From: Pirellulales bacterium | GTDB taxonomy: Bacteria > Planctomycetota > Planctomycetia > Pirellulales > Lacipirellulaceae | Direction of reading: 5' to 3' | Assembly (NCBI GenBank): GCA_022841705.1 | Contig: JALHQZ010000001.1 | Location: 372,001-436,000 of the forward strand | DNA length: 64,000 bases | Part shown: piece by piece, positions 1-9,055 of the stretch | Layout of the letters: every line of letters begins with the position of its first letter | Numbering within the stretch: position 1 is the first letter of the stretch | The notes under the pieces: model-generated | Database searches by the model: none | What the model was told of the DNA's origin: nothing | The model's input: the letters and a program-made list of their open reading frames with translations, nothing else | Made by a program: the position numbers and the translations under genes

Positions 1-3000
1 TGGCCGAACGAAAACGAACTGTCGGCCTCGTCGAACACGCCGTCGCCGTTCAGGTCGAGTGTCCACACCCCGTCGCGGAAGATGCCGATCGCGCGGATGC
101 CGTCACCGTTCCAGTCGCCGGCGACCGGCGCGTCGCCGGGCGTGCCGTAATGGAAGACGTGATCGATCTTGTCCGCCCGCTCCTCGCCGCGCGCGGTGCG
201 CCGCAGCACGCGGGCGCCGCTGGTGCGATCCTCTTCCGTCGGCGGAACGTTTTTGTACTTGTCGGCCAAGCGCGAGGGATGGTTGTCAGCGTCCGGCAAG
301 CCCGGTTCGCGCTCGATCGCGTGTGGATCGCGCGGCCACGCGGGGCCGTAGATGCCGATGTCGGTCTTACCGTCACCATCCCAATCGCCGGTCACCGGTT
401 GGTCATCGCGCGAACCAAGCTGCGCCCACAGATCGCCACGATCCCACTTGCCGTTTCCGTTGAGGTCGAGCAGCCACTCGCCATCGATGAACACCCCGAT
501 GTCGGTCACGCCGTCGCCGTTCCAGTCACCAGCCACCGGAATGCCGTTGGGGTCGCCGAAGAAGCGCTCGGTTCTTTCGCCCTGGTTTGCATCTGTCATC
601 AGCGTCCACTCGGCGCCATCGAGCCGCTTCTGTTCCCAACTCGCCGCATCGAATCTCGCCGTGCTGAACTGCTTGGCAAGCTGCTTCATGGTCATCGCGC
701 GCGGCTGGCCGGCGTTCACCACGCTCAAGTGCCACGTGTAACCGACGGCCGACGAACCGCCAAAAATGTCTTCCGGCGCCCGTGGCGGCGGCACCAGCCC
801 CGGCAGCAGCGGGTTGCGGAACGCAAGCGGGTTGGTCGGTGGCGTTGGCGGTGGGAGCGGCGTAGTTGGGGGAGGGGGCAACACGAGCGGTTGCTGCCGC
901 ACTTCGCTGAAGTTGTTTTCCTGCGAGTTGGCGCCGGGCGTAAGCGCGATCTGTTTGATCACGTTCGTACCGTAAGAGTCGACCAGGAATTGGTCGATCG
1001 GCGTGAGTCCTCCCGGTCCCGGCGCCGGCGGCAAGTTAATCGCCTGCCCACCCAGGGTGCCCGGCGTGTCGATGCCGTCGATCAAGTTCGGCGGCTGAAT
1101 CTGTACCACCGTGTAGACTGCGGCCGCGAGGCCTGTGAACTCGTAGTACCCGTTGGCGTCCGTCTGCACGCGAATCGGTCCGGGGCCATAGGTGCCGGCG
1201 AGCACGTAGCGCGTGTCGGTGCCGTAAATCGGATCGATGTCCCCCGTCGGCCGCAGTTCCAACCACACGCCAGCCAGCGGCGTGTCATCGGGTGTGCGCT
1301 GGCCATCGCGAATGCCGGACAAATCCGCCGGCAGTGGGCCGAGCGTGGTGATCGGCGCCCCGTCGATGAACACGTATCCCGAAAGCTTCGCGGGGATCAC
1401 TTCGCAGAAGTCGTAATGAATCAGGTGCTCGTCGGAGCGGATCGGGATATCGATGATGTTGTCGTTGGAAATCTTCACCCCTCCGCCGGAGCCGATGGTG
1501 TCGAACCCATCGAAGTAACCCGCTGGCTGCGTTTCGCGCACGCCGTAAGTACCGGGCCGCAAGCCATCGAAGCGGTACTCGCCATTGGCATTGGTGAACG
1601 TCGTCGCGATCACCGCACCTTGGGCGTTCAACAGTTCGATCTTCACGCCCGCGATTGGCGGATCGCCTGGCATCACTTCGCAGTTCGGATCGAGGCTTTG
1701 ATGCACCCGGCCCGAAATGCTGCCGAGTTTCAGTTCGCCAAAGTTATACTCCACCCCGTCCGCGCCGAACGTGAGCACGATCTCGCGGATCATATCGCCA
1801 TTCAAACTGGTGTCCGCGATGCCGCCCAGGTTACCGGGCGTATCCTTGCCGTCCACCCAACCCGCGGGCTGCACTTCCATCACGATGTACGTGCCCGCGT
1901 CGAGGTTCGTGAACTGATAGTAGCCATTGGCAATGGTTGTCGCCCGGAGGCCGGTGTCGGTTCCGTCGCCGCGCAATAGTTTCAGCACCACCCCGGCGAT
2001 GGGTTCTTCCGTATCGCGATCGAACACGCCATCATCATCGCGGTCGTGGTAAACGTAGCCCGACAGGTTCGAACCAATGTGCTCGCAGAAATCGTAGTTT
2101 ATCGCATTCACGTCCGAGCCGAGATAGATCGCCGAGATCAAGTCGTTGGAAACAGTGCCGCCCGCGCTGCCAGCGCGTTCGGGGCCGTCGTAGAACCCGG
2201 TTGGCTGAATCTCGCGGATTTGGTAAGTTCCCGGCCGCAAGCCCTCGAACGCGTATTCACCCTGCGCGTTGGTGGTGGTGAAACTAATGAGAATGCCGCT
2301 GGCATCCAAGAGTTCGATCCGCACGCCGGAGAGCGGCATCGACGGCTCATCGAAATCGCAGTCACCATCCTTGTGCGCGCCCACTTTGCCCCGGATGCTC
2401 GCCGGTTTCAGTTCGCCAAAGTTGTACTGCACGCCATCCTGGCCGAAGACGATGACGATGCCGCTCAGTTGGTCGGCGCCCACGCCCAACGCTGCCGTGC
2501 CGCCCAAGTTGCCGGGCGTATCTTTGCCGTCCAACCACCCCGTCGGCTGCACTTCCGCCACCGCGTACGTGCCGGCATCGAGATTGGTGAACTCGTAGTA
2601 GCCGTTCGCATCGGTCAACGCGCGCTGGCCTGTATCGCTGCCATCGGCCCGCAGAAGTTTCAGCGTGACGCCGGCAATCGGCTCTTCGCCCGTGGTGGAA
2701 TCGAACACGCCGTCATCGTCACGGTCGTGGTACACGTACCCGGAGAGATTGGCGCCAATGTGCTCGCAGAAGTCGTAATTGACTGCCCGCACGTCGGAGC
2801 CGAGATAGATGCTCGACACTTTGTCGTTCGTCACCACGCCCCCCGCTGAACCCGCGCGCTCAGGGCCATCGTAGTAGCCGGTCGGTTGATGCTCAACGAT
2901 CGAATACGTGCCGGGAGTCAGTCCCTCGAACTTGTAGCGCCCCTCACTATCCGTGGTTGTCGTGCGAATCACGACGCCGTTCCCATCTAGCAAATCAATC

Positions 3001-4157
3001 TGCACCCCGGCGAGCGGCACGTCCGGCTCATCGAAATCGCAGTCCCCATCCTTGTGCGCCCCGACGCGCCCGCCGATGCTCGCGGGTTTCAGTTCGCCAA
3101 AGTTGTATTCCTTACCATGATCGCCGTAAGCGAGCGTGGCGCCAGTGAGCTTGTCGTTCGCCGCGACAAGGCCGCCCTTGTCGCCCACCGTGTCCTTGCC
3201 ATCGAGCCAACTTACCGGCTGCACTTCCCGCACGCCCCACACGCCCGCTTCCAGGTTGCGGAACTCGTAGAAGCCATTCGGCCCCGTGACCGTGGTGACG
3301 CCAGTGCCGACGCCGTTCGCGTCGAGCAATTCCAATGTGACGCCGGCGATGCCTTCTTCGCCAGTGGTGCGATCAAACACCCCATCGTCATCCCGATCGT
3401 GATACACATACCCTGAAATCAGCGCCAGCGGCACCTGCGGGCCGTACGCCACGGCGCCGGCGGTGCGGTCGATCTTGTTGTCGGCCAGCGCGTAGCGGTC
3501 ATTTGGCAAATCGAGCGTGAGGCCCGTCGCTGTTTGCGCGGCGGTGCGCGCCGGATCGAACGCATCGAGGAACTCGCCGTTCAGCGTGAGGTCGCGATAA
3601 CCAACCGCCGAGAATTCCCCGGTGAGTTTGCTGAACTCGAACTCGCCCCCTTCGGCCAGCGCGTTGGAGGTTCCCCGGCTGGCTGAGCCGACTTCGTCCA
3701 CGTCGATCGAGAAGACCAGCTTCTCGCCCGCGTCGAAACCTTCGAGGTCAAATACGATCGACATGCCGCCATCCACCACCGTCACGCCGGTGATGGTGAA
3801 ACCAACTTGCTGCTGAATGGAGAGGGGCACCGATTCGAACGCGCCCCAGCCTCCGGCCGCGATGTCGAAGAAGACATCGCCGTTCGACCGGCCGTCGCCA
3901 TCCTTGTCGCCGTTGATCGTGAGCCGATCGAGCGTGGTCCCCGCGGCGCCGCCGACGTAGGAGACTTCGATGACATCGCCCTTGGTGTCGTCGCCCGTCG
4001 CCTCTTCAAAGTAGACCGCCCCCAGCAGAATCTGCGGCGCCACATCGCCCGCCATCATCTGCCGCGGCTCCATCTGCTCGAACTTCCCCAGCGTGCGCCG
4101 CCGCGCCGCCGCCGGCTTGCGGGTGGAGAGCCGAGATAACGCGCTGAATAGGCCCAT
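1..4157 (-). CDS. Giant SdrD/Cna-B repeat surface protein (3' end outside window)
   Basis: A continuous reading frame of at least 1385 codons starts at ATG 4157 and is still open at base 1, so the C terminus is missing. An N-terminal EPRQMMAGD motif (residues 30-38) resembles the LEPR-type sorting signature of secreted planctomycete proteins. From about residue 240 to 1030 the protein is a chain of Cna-B/SdrD-like beta domains with two alternating types: one opens with YVYHDRDDDGVFD (about residues 249, 475, 700), the other with GAHKDGDCDFDEP (about 365, 590). A proline-rich linker follows near residue 1100. The end visible here has three GDWNGDG/GDWDGDG calcium-binding-like repeats (about 1204, 1255, 1345), each followed by an IG[IV][FY] strand. 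Such proteins are extracellular adhesins or matrix proteins; the ligand cannot be told. Confidence 0.9.
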   Translation of the reverse strand, partial: MGLFSALSRLSTRKPAAARRRTLGKFEQMEPRQMMAGDVAPQILLGAVYFEEATGDDTKGDVIEVSYVGGAAGTTLDRLTINGDKDGDGRSNGDVFFDIAAGGWGAFESVPLSIQQQVGFTITGVTVVDGGMSIVFDLEGFDAGEKLVFSIDVDEVGSASRGTSNALAEGGEFEFSKLTGEFSAVGYRDLTLNGEFLDAFDPARTAAQTATGLTLDLPNDRYALADNKIDRTAGAVAYGPQVPLALISGYVYHDRDDDGVFDRTTGEEGIAGVTLELLDANGVGTGVTTVTGPNGFYEFRNLEAGVWGVREVQPVSWLDGKDTVGDKGGLVAANDKLTGATLAYGDHGKEYNFGELKPASIGGRVGAHKDGDCDFDEPDVPLAGVQIDLLDGNGVVIRTTTTDSEGRYKFEGLTPGTYSIVEHQPTGYYDGPERAGSAGGVVTNDKVSSIYLGSDVRAVNYDFCEHIGANLSGYVYHDRDDDGVFDSTTGEEPIAGVTLKLLRADGSDTGQRALTDANGYYEFTNLDAGTYAVAEVQPTGWLDGKDTPGNLGGTAALGVGADQLSGIVIVFGQDGVQYNFGELKPASIRGKVGAHKDGDCDFDEPSMPLSGVRIELLDASGILISFTTTNAQGEYAFEGLRPGTYQIREIQPTGFYDGPERAGSAGGTVSNDLISAIYLGSDVNAINYDFCEHIGSNLSGYVYHDRDDDGVFDRDTEEPIAGVVLKLLRGDGTDTGLRATTIANGYYQFTNLDAGTYIVMEVQPAGWVDGKDTPGNLGGIADTSLNGDMIREIVLTFGADGVEYNFGELKLGSISGRVHQSLDPNCEVMPGDPPIAGVKIELLNAQGAVIATTFTNANGEYRFDGLRPGTYGVRETQPAGYFDGFDTIGSGGGVKISNDNIIDIPIRSDEHLIHYDFCEVIPAKLSGYVFIDGAPITTLGPLPADLSGIRDGQRTPDDTPLAGVWLELRPTGDIDPIYGTDTRYVLAGTYGPGPIRVQTDANGYYEFTGLAAAVYTVVQIQPPNLIDGIDTPGTLGGQAINLPPAPGPGGLTPIDQFLVDSYGTNVIKQIALTPGANSQENNFSEVRQQPLVLPPPPTTPLPPPTPPTNPLAFRNPLLPGLVPPPRAPEDIFGGSSAVGYTWHLSVVNAGQPRAMTMKQLAKQFSTARFDAASWEQKRLDGAEWTLMTDANQGERTERFFGDPNGIPVAGDWNGDGVTDIGVFIDGEWLLDLNGNGKWDRGDLWAQLGSRDDQPVTGDWDGDGKTDIGIYGPAWPRDPHAIEREPGLPDADNHPSRLADKYKNVPPTEEDRTSGARVLRRTARGEERADKIDHVFHYGTPGDAPVAGDWNGDGIRAIGIFRDGVWTLDLNGDGVFDEADSSFSFG
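1680..3411 (-). repeat. In-gene tandem Cna-B/SdrD repeat units
   Basis: The coding sequence repeats with a period of roughly 670-690 bp, each period holding two domain types. The YVYHDRDDDGVFD-coding block occurs near 3371-3411, 2701-2741 and 2019-2062. The HKDGDCDFDEP-coding block occurs near 3030-3070 and 2356-2390, with a diverged copy near 1680-1710. Nucleotide identity between copies is high at the motif starts, which points to recent duplication or homogenisation. Confidence 0.8.
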
Positions 4158-4180
4158 AGCGTTTCGTCCTTGAAACTCGG

Positions 4181-4256
4181 GGGTAGCCGCAGAGGCAACA
4201 GACGGTGTAGGAGGCCTCCTACAATCTCTGTGCTTCCTCTGTGCTCTCTGTGGGGA
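4181..4256. repeat. Intergenic hairpin remnant of the CTCTGTG family
   Basis: A perfect 16-bp palindrome bounded by GTAG and CTAC sits at 4207-4222. It is followed by repeated CTCTGTG words (4225-4252) that match the arm of the longer elements at 51874-52006 and 61146-61297. It lies between the start of the giant repeat protein and the end of the WD40 gene. Confidence 0.6.
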
Positions 4257-4262
4257 GTATTT

Positions 4263-5252
4263 TTATTTTGTGAGTGGCGCGAGCGCCGCGGTTTGATCCG
4301 GAGCCAAGTTCCAAATTCGCACGGTGGCGTCGAAACTCGCCGAAGCAAGTTGGTAGTTCTGAGCATCGTAAGCGAGCGCGGCGATCGTCCCCGTGTGCCC
4401 CTTCAGCACGGCGGTCTCCATTTGGCTGGAGATGCTCCACACGCGAATCATGTTGTCGCTCCCACCGACCGCCAGGTGGTGGTCGCCGAGGAACGCGATC
4501 GCGAACACCTTCGCCGGCCGCGCGGGGAGTGATGCAACCGCTTCGCCGCGCGTAACGTCCCACACTTTAACCTCGGCGCCATCGCCCGCCGTCGCCACCA
4601 GGCCGCCGGAGGGGGCGAAGCTTACCGCGCGGATGCGCCGGGTGTCAGCGGCAATGTCGCGTGATGAGCCACCCGTGAGGTCATACAGCCGCAGTTTGCC
4701 GTTCCGCCCCGCAGCCGCCAGCAAACCGCCATCCGGCGCAAAAGCAACGCTCCGCATATCGCGGCACGGGCAATCGAACGAGTTAGTTTCATCCGTATTC
4801 GCACAGTTCACCAGCCGCAGCCGATCGTGGAAGCCCACCGTTGCTAGCTGCTCGCCATTCGGGTGGATCGCGAGGCACGAGAGCGGGCCATTGCCCACCG
4901 TCCGCTGCGCCGTTGCTTCTCCCGCGGTGATGTTCCACAGATAGAGCCGCTGGTCATCGCCCACCGACGCGAGCTCGCCATTCGGCAGAAGCTGGAGATC
5001 ACGGATCCAATCGGAATGGCCCATGAGTGTTTGCGTCAGTTCACCAGCGGCAGAATACACCCGGATCGCATGGTCATCCCCTGCGGCCGCCACCGCCCCG
5101 GCCGGTAACCATTCCACCGCCGTCGGCACCGCATCGTGCTCGCCCGACGAACAGCGGCACTCAATCGTCGTCTGCGGCCGAACCACCGGCGTCGCCGCCG
5201 TCGCGGTCAGTGCTAGCAATAAGCACAGGAAGCCAAAAAATCCGGAACGCAT
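4263..5252 (-). CDS. Secreted WD40 beta-propeller protein
   Basis: The 329-residue product starts with a signal peptide (MRSGFFGFLCLLLALTATAA) and carries about seven WD40 repeats (roughly residues 38-325), recognisable by GH/D...LA[TS]x[GS]xD...[LI]xLW/VW patterns such as HTGTIAALAYD and VRIWNL. It should fold as a single seven-bladed propeller outside the cytoplasm and act as a protein-interaction platform; no enzymatic motif is seen. I chose ATG 5252 over GTG 5270 because it places the basic and hydrophobic signal segment at the N terminus. It lies just upstream of the giant surface protein, on the same strand. Confidence 0.85.
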   Translation of the reverse strand: MRSGFFGFLCLLLALTATAATPVVRPQTTIECRCSSGEHDAVPTAVEWLPAGAVAAAGDDHAIRVYSAAGELTQTLMGHSDWIRDLQLLPNGELASVGDDQRLYLWNITAGEATAQRTVGNGPLSCLAIHPNGEQLATVGFHDRLRLVNCANTDETNSFDCPCRDMRSVAFAPDGGLLAAAGRNGKLRLYDLTGGSSRDIAADTRRIRAVSFAPSGGLVATAGDGAEVKVWDVTRGEAVASLPARPAKVFAIAFLGDHHLAVGGSDNMIRVWSISSQMETAVLKGHTGTIAALAYDAQNYQLASASFDATVRIWNLAPDQTAALAPLTK

Positions 5253-5459
5253 GCGCGCAGCTCCCAACACCCGTGGCGGAATTGAATCCCTACTCGATTC
5301 CTATCGACCACCGCCTGGCAGGCCCACAGGGAAACTTTTCCGAAGGGTGGGATTGGGCGGTTTGGGAGGCCGATTGGGCCCAATCAGGGGGGCTTATTCT
5401 TGCAATGCCATCAACAAAAACGGACGATTGACCGCAAGTTAGCGGCATTCCGCAAGAAA

Positions 5460-5489
5460 TTGTGGCAATGTGGCGCCTGTGGCAAATGT
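5460..5489 (+). repeat. Copy 1 of an exact 30-bp intergenic repeat
   Basis: These 30 bases occur exactly, in reverse orientation, at 37758-37787. The word is built from TGTGGC units around a GGCGCC centre. This copy lies in the 300-bp space between the WD40 start and the end of the exporter accessory gene. Confidence 0.75.
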
Positions 5490-5548
5490 GGTGTCCGCTT
5501 GGTTGCCACTAAACAACTGCCCTAGAGAGTGGGTTATGCGGTGACCCG

Positions 5549-7144
5549 CTACTGAACAGCGGGGGCAGCTTCCGCCGGCGCTTCGCCTTTGGCTTCTTGC
5601 CGAGCGCGGAGTTCGGCCTCGAAGTTCATTTCACTATCGAACTTTTCGATAATGTCCCACAACGGGAAATCATCGGGGATGGTTTCATCATCCTGTTCGA
5701 GCACGGTTTTGTACTCTTTGATGTACTCGATAATGTCGTCGCCCGTGGTGCCGTCCGGGTCGCGCAGCGTGGGGAACGCGTCGAGCACTTCTTTCCAGCG
5801 GGCGAACGACTCTTCGTAGTACTTCCGCGCCGCCACGGGGTCCGCATTGTCGCGATACGCCCGACGGGCTTGATGCAAAAGTTCGCGCGCCTGCACGGCC
5901 GCATCGGTCTGCTCGAACTCGGCGCGGGTCTTCCAGTATTCGAAGTTCGCGTTCTCTTTGTAGTTGTCCGTGAAGTTCGCCTCGCGCTCCGTCTCGCGCA
6001 GATCGGCGGCCAGTTTCAAAATCTCGCGCTTGCGGTCGGGCATTTGCTCGGCCAGCCGGGCGGCGACTTTGTCGTCGGTGATAGTAAGTTGATCTTGCAG
6101 TTTGTAGTACGTCTCCTGCTCGGCCGGGGAGAGTTTATCCATCGGCTTAGCGAGAATCGCCTGGTCGGCAGCGCTCAGCTTGGCTTTCGCTTCGGTCAGC
6201 AGTTCGTCGCGCACGTTTGGACCGAGCGCCTCAAGTTGCTTCCGCAATTCATCGACTTTCGCGCGGAGTTCGGCTTCATCGTTCAGGTTGAGAATCACGC
6301 CGGTCGAATGTTCGATATCGCGATCGCCGAACTCCCGCCACAACGCGGCGGCCTTGGTCCACGCGGCACGGCCGCGCTCGAAGAGGCCATCGTCCTCGAT
6401 CGCCTCGCCGTAGCTCATCTGGCTCTTGGGGCCGCCGGAGAAAAAGACAATCGGGCTCTTGCGGCCGAACGACTTGCCGGCGAAGTCGACTGCTTCCACC
6501 GCTTTGTCGTACCACTCTTTCGAGACGAGCCAATTGTCGCGGTCTTGCGGCGCGCGGTCCGGCGGATGGTACACATCGTCCGCCTTAAACAGTCGCCGGT
6601 ACTGTTCCTTCTCGTCCGCTCGGCCCACCTTCTGGCCAATGAACCAACCGAGTTCCCACAGCAGTTGCGGAATATCGCGGCTCCCACGATTGTAGCGTTC
6701 GCCTTGCTCGAGAAACTGAATGCCGCGGCGCACGTAGTAGTAGCGATCGTGGTAATCGTCGAACTCCACCGAGACGTTGTAGCTTAGATTCCACGACTGG
6801 TACTTCCAGAACGTGATGAAGTTCGGCTGTAATTTCGCGAGCTGTTCGAGAGTGGCGGTGAGGTTCGTCCAGTCTTCTTTCTTCTTATACTCGTTCGCTT
6901 TTTCCCACAGCAGGTTCACCGCCACGCCGCGCAGACCGAGCGTCGCTAACTTGATGGTTTCACTTGCCGGGTCGACTTCGCCGAGGTCCGCTTGGCTGAG
7001 GCCGTACGATTCGCGCATCTGGGCCAGCTTGCCGCCCGGTTCGCTGACCGTTGCAGGACGGCTCAGCAGCGAAAGCGGAATGAGCAACAGCCCAATCACC
7101 ACGCCGTAAATCAGCTTGCGGTAAAAACTGCGTTGCTCGCTCAC
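5549..7144 (-). CDS. Membrane-anchored accessory protein of an ABC-2 export operon
   Basis: The 531-residue protein has one N-terminal membrane segment (about residues 11-28) followed by a large, charged, helix-rich domain that should lie outside the cytoplasm. It has a TPR-like look around residues 40-150 and coiled-coil-like stretches with many E, K, R and Q residues (about 265-420). The GTG start overlaps the stop of the permease gene by four bases (GTGA), so the two are probably translationally coupled. I do not recognise a catalytic motif. Proteins of this kind accompany the same permease/ATPase pair in other planctomycetes as I recall it, which suggests a structural or substrate-handling subunit. 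Confidence 0.8.
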   Translation of the reverse strand: MSEQRSFYRKLIYGVVIGLLLIPLSLLSRPATVSEPGGKLAQMRESYGLSQADLGEVDPASETIKLATLGLRGVAVNLLWEKANEYKKKEDWTNLTATLEQLAKLQPNFITFWKYQSWNLSYNVSVEFDDYHDRYYYVRRGIQFLEQGERYNRGSRDIPQLLWELGWFIGQKVGRADEKEQYRRLFKADDVYHPPDRAPQDRDNWLVSKEWYDKAVEAVDFAGKSFGRKSPIVFFSGGPKSQMSYGEAIEDDGLFERGRAAWTKAAALWREFGDRDIEHSTGVILNLNDEAELRAKVDELRKQLEALGPNVRDELLTEAKAKLSAADQAILAKPMDKLSPAEQETYYKLQDQLTITDDKVAARLAEQMPDRKREILKLAADLRETEREANFTDNYKENANFEYWKTRAEFEQTDAAVQARELLHQARRAYRDNADPVAARKYYEESFARWKEVLDAFPTLRDPDGTTGDDIIEYIKEYKTVLEQDDETIPDDFPLWDIIEKFDSEMNFEAELRARQEAKGEAPAEAAPAVQ

Positions 7145-8976
7145 TTCGCCACCTCACGCGTCCGCAAGAAAAAGTACCCCGCAATCGCTAGTCCGACCAC
7201 ATACGCCGCGCAGGTCGTTAAGTCTTGCAGTGTGGCGGAAGTGGGAATCTGGAAGCCGTCGGCAACATAGTTCTCGCGGCTGAACCGGCTGAAATCGGGC
7301 AGCACGTACGTCAGCGCCTGCATTGCCCCTTCAGCGACGCTATCGATTCCCTGCATAATTCGCACGGCGGGGCTGTCGTCGAACGGGGTCATCACGTTTT
7401 TTTGGGTCACCAACCGCACCAACGATTCCACTGGCCCGCCGCCGTACACTTTGTCCCCTTCCGCATTCACGCCGAACGCCACGCCGGCGAAAAAGTCGCG
7501 GAACAATCCCAGCAGCAGAAATGATACGGTAAACATCATTGCCACCGGGCCGGAGAGCAACGTGCTCGCCGTGACGCCCACCGCAATTACCAGCACCATC
7601 TGCACCCAAATGCTGACATACGCTTTTGCGAAATTCCACCACGGCACGCCGTCGGGGAGCCGAATATACGCGTCCGCCTGGGCGAACCCGTAGTACTGGG
7701 CCCGATCGATGCACTGCACGCGAACTTCAATCCGCCCGTCCGCAACCAAATCCTTCAGTAGATCAATCTCGTTCCCCGCTACATCGTTCAGTGTGCGCGG
7801 GAAGTTAAACGAGTCGATCTTGACGTCCTTGGCGCCGAAGTAAATTGGGTTGCTTTTCAGCTCCGTTTTGGGATTCACCAGTTGGATCGTCCCCTGGATC
7901 GGCGCGTTGATGTCGCCCTTGTAACTACGGTAGACCCGGACGGTAAGTTCGATCGGCAGGGCGTCGTCTCGCAGGAGCGATTCATTGATGCCGTCGAACG
8001 TCCAAATGGCAGTCGCCAGCGTGCCCCCTTCGATGAAGCTGCGGTAACCCCACTCGGCGCCAACGCTGATGCCCCGGTCCGCCGGCTGACCGTTGCGATC
8101 CAAGAACCGGATTTTACCTAACTGCGGCACACGCGCGCGGAGTAGATTCTTGGGGCCGGAGACCACCCACTGATCGCCATCGCGGGTGACTTCGTGCTCA
8201 TGCCCACGGTCCTCGAGCGCGAAACCTACGCCGTCCGGATTCACTTCCACCGAGTGGCTGTGGTAGAGGTCATTCGAAGTACGGGCAGTTTGGCCCAGCG
8301 ATTTACCATCGGGACCGGCGATTTTCTCGACCGTCGCTTCGTCGATCTGGTGGGTGTGGCTCAAAGAACCGATCACGAACCAGTAACTCGCGAGACCCAT
8401 GATCGCCAGCAGCAGCGTGCCGATTGCCGTGAAGCCCAGGATGCGGCCGAGCACAATATCGATCGCTCGCACCGGTTTGGTGACGATCGTATAAATCGTC
8501 TTGCTTTTGAAATCACCCGGCAAGCTGAACGCACTAAGGAGCAGTGAGACCAGCAGAATGAGGTAGGTTGTGCTGGTGAGCACGAAGCTTAGGTAAAGCC
8601 GCGCGGGCTGCGGGTTGTTCGACTTGAGGAACCAACTGGCGAACACCAGGATGAGCGCGAAGATTAGCAGCGTGATCAGCACCCGCCGACGGAGCGATTC
8701 CTTCACCGCCAGCCGCGCCAGTGCGTAAATCCGTCGCGGCGAGAGCCTCATCAACTCGCCAATGCCACCGACCACCGTGCGATAAGTGATGTCCCCCGCT
8801 TTAAGCGGACCGTATCGCACCAATAGCACGATGTAGCTGATGACCAGGGCCAACACGCTGATGGCGCCGACCGCCAGTCCGAAGCGGACGAGCGCTCCCT
8901 GCAGGGAGGTCCAATCGCTCGCGCCCCCAGTCGTGAGCCAGGTCAGATACGGCAGGACTTCCTGTTCAACAACCAT
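7141..8976 (-). CDS. ABC-2 type exporter permease with large extracytoplasmic domain
   Basis: The 611-residue protein has membrane helices near residues 30-55, 95-115, 125-150 and 170-205, a hydrophilic domain of about 220 residues (roughly 210-430), then more helices (about 455-510) and a last one near the C terminus (about 580-605). This is the ABC-2 permease layout with an inserted periplasmic domain, like the GldF/G-linked transporters. It follows the ATPase gene after 79 bp and overlaps the accessory gene by four bases. The substrate is unknown. Confidence 0.85.
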   Translation of the reverse strand: MVVEQEVLPYLTWLTTGGASDWTSLQGALVRFGLAVGAISVLALVISYIVLLVRYGPLKAGDITYRTVVGGIGELMRLSPRRIYALARLAVKESLRRRVLITLLIFALILVFASWFLKSNNPQPARLYLSFVLTSTTYLILLVSLLLSAFSLPGDFKSKTIYTIVTKPVRAIDIVLGRILGFTAIGTLLLAIMGLASYWFVIGSLSHTHQIDEATVEKIAGPDGKSLGQTARTSNDLYHSHSVEVNPDGVGFALEDRGHEHEVTRDGDQWVVSGPKNLLRARVPQLGKIRFLDRNGQPADRGISVGAEWGYRSFIEGGTLATAIWTFDGINESLLRDDALPIELTVRVYRSYKGDINAPIQGTIQLVNPKTELKSNPIYFGAKDVKIDSFNFPRTLNDVAGNEIDLLKDLVADGRIEVRVQCIDRAQYYGFAQADAYIRLPDGVPWWNFAKAYVSIWVQMVLVIAVGVTASTLLSGPVAMMFTVSFLLLGLFRDFFAGVAFGVNAEGDKVYGGGPVESLVRLVTQKNVMTPFDDSPAVRIMQGIDSVAEGAMQALTYVLPDFSRFSRENYVADGFQIPTSATLQDLTTCAAYVVGLAIAGYFFLRTREVAK

Positions 8977-9055
8977 GGATTAGCGATTGGGCTCTGTAGC
9001 GTAAAGCGAGCCGGGCGGCGTCAGGCGCCCGGAGGAACAACTCGAGAAGCACAAC

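Noticed and set aside
150..1979. 609-codon plus-strand open frame
   Set aside because: It is the antisense shadow of the giant repeat protein; its translation is Arg/His/Val-rich with no motif, while the minus frame gives clear Cna-B repeats.
2046..3416. Further long plus-strand frames (2046-2849, 3054-3416)
   Set aside because: Same reason: antisense of the repeat protein, with repeated composition mirroring the repeats.
5597..6787. 396-codon plus-strand frame
   Set aside because: Antisense shadow of the exporter accessory gene, which has a natural start, operon overlap and membrane anchor.
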